Position numbers and translations under genes: made by a program. The notes beneath the pieces were generated by a model, which had not been told where the DNA came from, made no database searches, and saw only the letters and a program-made list of their open reading frames with translations. From an uncultured Allosphingosinicella sp. (lineage in GTDB: Bacteria; Pseudomonadota; Alphaproteobacteria; Sphingomonadales; Sphingomonadaceae), in assembly GCA_934539295.1 (NCBI GenBank), contig CAKTCN010000003.1, positions 53,003 through 117,002 of the forward strand: DNA of 64,000 bases, read 5' to 3'. Of the stretch, positions 60,377-64,000 are shown in pieces (position 1 is the stretch's first letter; the number at the start of each line of letters is the position of its first letter).

Positions 60377-60419
60377 GGCACGAACAATGTCAAGCAACGT
60401 GGTTGACATTGTTCGTGCC
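60377..60419. promoter_or_regulatory. Perfect 17-bp inverted repeat in divergent sulfur-operon control region
   Basis: GGCACGAACAATGTCAA (60377-60393) and TTGACATTGTTCGTGCC (60403-60419) are exact reverse complements with a 9-base spacer. The repeat lies between the ATP-grasp operon (minus) and cysE (plus). Each arm contains TTGACA, a -35-like hexamer pointing outward. It is probably a two-sided operator for a dimeric repressor or activator controlling both operons. Confidence 0.7.
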
Positions 60420-60520
60420 TGTTCCAAATTGTGCGTCGCCGAGTGCCCGTGCCGATCGCGCCTCTGCCCGACACGCCAACCAGTCCACTGGAGGTTCCGA
60501 CACCAACTTCCCCTGCGAGA

Positions 60521-61459
60521 GTGCGCGTGAGCCAACCCAATCCGTTCGCAAATGAGGTCGAGGAAGCCGCCCGAGCCCTGCAGCTCGCGCGACTCGAAGC
60601 CCGTCAGAGAGCACCCGCACGGGGCGCGCCATTCCCCTCGCGCATGGCCGTCGTAAGCGCGGCCACCAAATTGTCGGCCGCGCTTTATCCCCGTCGCTTG
60701 GGCGGCGTTATCGGGACGGTCGAGGAAGAGGACGATTATGTCGCGCGCAAGCTGGGCGAGGCGCTGCTCCTGCTCCGCGACGCGATCGCCGACGAGCTTG
60801 CATATGGGCAGGCGGAAAGCGGCGCACCGATCGAAGACGGACGAGCAGCAACGATCGTTCGCCGCTTTGCGCTGTCGCTGGGAGAGATACGCGGGCTTAT
60901 CGATACCGATCTGGAAGCCGCCTTCTCCAGTGACCCGGCGGCTCGAAGTATCGACGAGGTGCTGGTCTGCTATCCCGGCGCGTCTGCCATCATGCACCAC
61001 CGAATGGCGCATGCCCTGTTTCGACACGGCGCACCGATCGTCGCTCGCATGATCTCCGAATATGCCAACGAGAAGACCGGCATCGACATTCATCCCGGCG
61101 CAGCCATCGGCCCCAGCTTTTTTATCGACCATGGCACGGGGGTGGTAGTGGGCGAGACAGCAATCATCGGCGCTCGTGTGAAGATCTACCAGCATGTGAC
61201 CCTTGGTGCCCCCAGCCCATTTGGTGCAGTGGGCGGTTCGATGCGCCGGCGTGGCCCCCGGCATCCGATCGTCGAGGACGATGTCGTCATCTACGCGGGC
61301 GCGACGATCCTCGGGCGGGTCACGATCGGGCGCGGCTCCGAGATCGGCGGCAATGTCTGGCTGCTTCGCGATGTGCCGGAAGGGAGCGTGGTGCTCCAGC
61401 CGGGGGCAGATGTGATAGCCGAGGATATTGCATCGCGGATGCGCGAGGCTCTGGCATGA
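60521..61459 (+). CDS. cysE: Serine O-acetyltransferase
   Basis: About 312 residues. A helical N-terminal domain is followed by the left-handed beta-helix: MISEYANEKTGIDIHPGAAI, FFIDHGTGVVVGETAIIGAR, KIYQHVTLGAPS and RGPRHPIVEDDVVIYAGATI. These are the CysE/EpsC signature, with the catalytic His and Asp in FIDHGTG. It makes O-acetylserine for cysteine synthesis. The start is uncertain: the frame is open to 60431, but that lies almost in the promoter; GTG at 60521 or 60527 is more likely. The stop overlaps the next gene (ATGA). Confidence 0.88.
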   Translation: MRVSQPNPFANEVEEAARALQLARLEARQRAPARGAPFPSRMAVVSAATKLSAALYPRRLGGVIGTVEEEDDYVARKLGEALLLLRDAIADELAYGQAESGAPIEDGRAATIVRRFALSLGEIRGLIDTDLEAAFSSDPAARSIDEVLVCYPGASAIMHHRMAHALFRHGAPIVARMISEYANEKTGIDIHPGAAIGPSFFIDHGTGVVVGETAIIGARVKIYQHVTLGAPSPFGAVGGSMRRRGPRHPIVEDDVVIYAGATILGRVTIGRGSEIGGNVWLLRDVPEGSVVLQPGADVIAEDIASRMREALA

Positions 61460-62190
61460 GTGCGGCGCGTCCGCTGATCGGCGTTCTGTGCTGCAACGAG
61501 TTCTTCGATCGCCCGATCCAGTCCGTGGCGAGCCGCTTCATCGACCCGCTGGTACGCATGTCGGGCGCCGCCGTTCTGCTCGTTCCGGCGCTCGCGGACA
61601 CCTTTGGCGCCCGTGCGGTCGGCGCTCGCCTGGACGGCTTGTTGTTGACCGGTTCGCGCTCGAACGTGTCACCGACACGCTATGGTGGCGGGTCCTCCGA
61701 CGGTGATCTGGTGGATGAGCAGAGGGATGAAGTAGCCTTGTCCCTGGCCGCCTACATGATTGAAGCGGGCAAGCCGGTGTTCGGCATCTGCCGCGGCCTT
61801 CAGGAACTCAACGTCCTATTCGGGGGCACCTTGCGCGATGCTGGCGACCCGCACCACCTCGTCGATGATGGCGGGCGAGCCAGCTTCGACCACCTCTTTT
61901 CACACGGGCACGACGTCCTTCTTCCGGCAGGGAGCCGGCTCGGCGGCGCTGAGGACGTCACGGTATGCGTGAACTCCGTCCATCGCCAGGGCATAGATCG
62001 CCTTGGCACCGGCCTGTCGGTGGAGGCGACTTGCACCCATGATGGCCTGGTCGAGGCGTTCTCCAGTCGCCCTAATGGCGCCGACGTGCTGGCCGTCCAA
62101 TGGCATCCCGAGTGGGAGAGTGACCGCTGTGGGACGAGCCGCAACTTCTTCCGGTTCGTAGGTACGGCACTCGCCTCTTCTGCGCGCTAG
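61456..62190 (+). CDS. Class I glutamine amidotransferase-like hydrolase (PuuD/C26 family)
   Basis: A 244-residue protein with GVLCCNEFFDRPIQSVASRF at the start and GLLLTGSRSNVSPTRYGG. The nucleophile elbow is FGICRGLQELNVLFGG (catalytic Cys), and AVQWHPEWES carries the catalytic His. This matches gamma-glutamyl-GABA hydrolase-type proteins of peptidase family C26, which cleave gamma-glutamyl amides. Coupled to cysE, it may release amino acids or thiols from gamma-glutamyl compounds made or opened by the ATP-grasp enzyme of the divergent operon. That link is inferred from position only. Confidence 0.87.
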   Translation: MSAARPLIGVLCCNEFFDRPIQSVASRFIDPLVRMSGAAVLLVPALADTFGARAVGARLDGLLLTGSRSNVSPTRYGGGSSDGDLVDEQRDEVALSLAAYMIEAGKPVFGICRGLQELNVLFGGTLRDAGDPHHLVDDGGRASFDHLFSHGHDVLLPAGSRLGGAEDVTVCVNSVHRQGIDRLGTGLSVEATCTHDGLVEAFSSRPNGADVLAVQWHPEWESDRCGTSRNFFRFVGTALASSAR

Positions 62191-63524
62191 ACCATAACTG
62201 CCTCAGCCATTGGAGGATCGTCTTGGAGACCCTCGCGCTTCGCGACGATCGCGGGGACCAGAACCTGTCCGGCGACGTTCACCGCGGTGCGACCCATGTC
62301 GAGAATGGGGTCGATCGCCAGCAGCAGCCCCACGCCTTCCAGCGGAAGGCCAAGTGTCGACAAGGTCAGGGTGAGCATCACCGTGGCGCCCGTCACCCCC
62401 GCAGTCGCGGCAGAGCCGAGGATCGAGACAAGCGCGATCAGCGCATAGTCTCCGGCGTCGAGGGTGAGGCCGTAGAATTGCGCAATGAAGATCGCCGATA
62501 TCGCCGGGTAGATCGAGGCACATCCGTCCATCTTCGTGGTCGCGCCAAGCGGGACGGCAAAGGCGGCATAGCTGCGGGGGATCTTCAGCCCTTCGATTGC
62601 GACAGTCTCGGTCACCGGGAGCGTTCCGACCGACGAACGCGACACGAAGGCGAGCTGGATCGCCGGCCACGCAGCCGCGAAGAAGCGGCGGACGGACAAT
62701 CCATTCACCCGCAAGAGCAGGGGATAGATGACGAACAGGACAATCCCCGGCCCGAGGTAGATCGCAAGAGCGAACCAGCCGAGTTGCGCCAGCGCATCCC
62801 AGCCATGCCGCGCTACGGCTGTTCCAAGAAGGCCGACCGTGCCGATCGGCGTGAGCCTGATGATCCAGCCCAATATGCGCCGGACCACGACCAGCGTCGT
62901 TTGTGCAAAGGACAGGAAGGCGCTGCCCTGCTCTCCGCTGCGCAGTGCAGCCACGCCGACCGCGATGGAGATGACGATGAGCTGCAAGGTATTGAAGCCG
63001 ATGGTCGTCGTCGCCGTTTCGTCCTGCAGCTTCGTGCTCGCCTGCAATCCCGCAACGTTGCCGGGTACGAGTCCCTTCAGGAAGTCGAGCCACCCGCCTA
63101 GGGCGATAGGTGCCTTTGCAGCGTCCGGCGTTACGCCCGAATGCAGGCCTGGCTGCATGATGAGGCCGAGCGCAATTCCAACAAGGACCGCGATGGCAGC
63201 CGTGAGCGCGAACCATAGCAAAGTCTGACGGACCAACCGCGCGGCATTACTGAGGGATGCGAGGTTGGCGATGCTCGCGACGATGGCCGTGAAGATGAGA
63301 GGGGGAACGATCGCCTTCAACAATTGCGCGAATATGGCACCGGTTGTCGCCAGTGCTTCATCAAGCCAGAGAAGATCTTGGCCACCAGCGCGCACGATGA
63401 TCCCCAACATCAGGCCGACGAACATGGCTATCAGCACCTGCGCGCCAAAGCTTGGCAGCCTTGAGCCCGACGAATTGGAGGTTTGCTGCGGTTCTGCCAA
63501 GCTCGCCATATGCACGGTCGCCAT
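62187..63524 (-). CDS. Dicarboxylate/amino acid:cation symporter (DAACS family)
   Basis: A 445-residue membrane protein of the GltP/TcyP fold. Features are LLKAIVPPLIFTAIVASIAN, the serine-rich hairpin AFVSRSSVGTLPVTETVA, PLGATTKMDGCASIYPAISA (the NMDG-like motif region), and LLAIDPILDMGRTAVNVAGQ with the substrate-binding D and N residues. It moves an acidic amino acid, cystine or a dicarboxylate with H+ or Na+. The sulfur neighbours favour a cystine-type substrate, but this is not provable from sequence. An ATG at 63509 is an alternative start. It overlaps the convergent hydrolase gene by four bases. Confidence 0.9.
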   Translation of the reverse strand: MATVHMASLAEPQQTSNSSGSRLPSFGAQVLIAMFVGLMLGIIVRAGGQDLLWLDEALATTGAIFAQLLKAIVPPLIFTAIVASIANLASLSNAARLVRQTLLWFALTAAIAVLVGIALGLIMQPGLHSGVTPDAAKAPIALGGWLDFLKGLVPGNVAGLQASTKLQDETATTTIGFNTLQLIVISIAVGVAALRSGEQGSAFLSFAQTTLVVVRRILGWIIRLTPIGTVGLLGTAVARHGWDALAQLGWFALAIYLGPGIVLFVIYPLLLRVNGLSVRRFFAAAWPAIQLAFVSRSSVGTLPVTETVAIEGLKIPRSYAAFAVPLGATTKMDGCASIYPAISAIFIAQFYGLTLDAGDYALIALVSILGSAATAGVTGATVMLTLTLSTLGLPLEGVGLLLAIDPILDMGRTAVNVAGQVLVPAIVAKREGLQDDPPMAEAVMV

Positions 63525-64000
63525 TCTTACGGTGAACCGCTTTGCTATTGGCAACCGAACAGGTTGGAAATCATGACAGTGCAGAAAGCGAAGATCATGC
63601 CGCAGCGCAGCTGCATGAAGCAGATTGTTTCATTTGTAGCGCGCTGAAGAGCAACTCCGTTCTGGCCGTTCAGCATCATTCCCAGGCTAGTTGATCGGAT
63701 CTTTGCAGATGACTCGATCGGCTTGCATCACCCGCTAGATCCCGCTGGTCTGGTCATGCGTCATCCATCCCGCGCGGCGCAGCACATAAGCAGAGTGGCA
63801 GGGTTGTCCGGTCGAAGCAGCAGACGTCGCCGCACCAACAATCCCGTTGAGGGTGGTTCACGGGCAGAGAGCGCCGCTTGATGGAGCGACAGGCACCCTT
63901 CCCGAGGTCGACCTGACATCCTGGTCCTGGCTGCTTGGCGCTTTGTCTGCCGCGGGCTGCGGACGCACGAAAGCGCCGGATTGTGGTTTGGGGCATATGT
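63525..64000. other. Right end of window, no supported gene
   Basis: About 475 bases. An 80-codon cysteine- and arginine-rich frame on the minus strand (63754-63996) and others overlap with no clear coding signal. The region next to 63524 should hold the symporter promoter. No RNA gene or repeat was recognised. Confidence 0.4.

Noticed and set aside
60323..61264. Long N-terminal extension of the ATP-grasp frame (59399-60322) to 61264
   Set aside because: It is antisense to cysE and crosses the divergent control region; the ATG at 60322 begins at the fold and has a ribosome site.
63754..63996. 80-codon minus-strand frame at the right end, cysteine- and arginine-rich
   Set aside because: No ribosome site, unusual composition and no recognisable motif; frames on the other strand are equally open.

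Overview
The window is 64 kb of high-GC, gene-dense chromosomal DNA. The gene content fits an alphaproteobacterium, most likely a sphingomonad: an ImuC/DnaE2 polymerase, a UvrB with a long N-terminus, two DUF3617 lipoproteins, a PagL-like enzyme and a large exopolysaccharide locus. This assignment is an inference from gene content. I see no rRNA, tRNA, insertion sequence, prophage or CRISPR array.

Layout. (1) 1-14.4 kb holds housekeeping and miscellaneous genes: the 3' part of dnaE2, an SRPBCC protein, a metallo-beta-lactamase-fold hydrolase, an M20 amidohydrolase, uvrB, a flavoprotein reductase, a PagL-like lipid A deacylase, a TauE/SafE permease and several small genes. (2) 14.7-50.2 kb is an exopolysaccharide locus. 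It holds a Wzx-like flippase, a Wzy/WaaL-like protein, a Wza-like export protein and a Wzc-like co-polymerase, a priming sugar transferase, four GT4 glycosyltransferases, UDP-glucose dehydrogenase, a 4,6-dehydratase with an aminotransferase, an N-formyltransferase, a PIG-L deacetylase, an acyltransferase, two beta-helix (pectate lyase-like) lipoproteins, two sulfotransferases and two LuxR-type regulators. The Wzc gene is translationally overlapped with a LuxR gene and then with cysD, cysNC and cysQ, which make PAPS and clear PAP. The product is therefore predicted to be a sulfated, uronic-acid-containing polysaccharide that may carry N-formylated amino sugars.

(3) 50.8-55.8 kb is the most unusual part. 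It resembles the Fap functional-amyloid system: a Crp/Fnr regulator, a coiled-coil/beta-barrel outer-membrane protein (FapF-like), a periplasmic stand-alone C39-type cysteine peptidase (FapD-like), a low-complexity Ser/Thr/Asn/Gly repeat protein, and two small Sec-exported proteins. Both small proteins carry the same motif, EELATLRGG, which looks like the double-glycine site that C39 peptidases cut. A 14-bp palindrome (TTGCC-N4-GGCAA) with Crp/Fnr geometry lies upstream of the repeat protein at a distance fitting an activator site.

(4) 55.9-63.5 kb is a sulfur and amino-acid island. MetQ, MetI, MetN, an LLM-class monooxygenase and an ATP-grasp enzyme form one overlapping operon. It diverges from a serine acetyltransferase and a class I amidotransferase-like hydrolase, and a DAACS-family symporter follows. 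A perfect 17-bp inverted repeat sits in the divergent control region. Sulfur handling recurs across the window: TauE/SafE, CysDNC/CysQ, sulfotransferases, MetNIQ, LLM and CysE.
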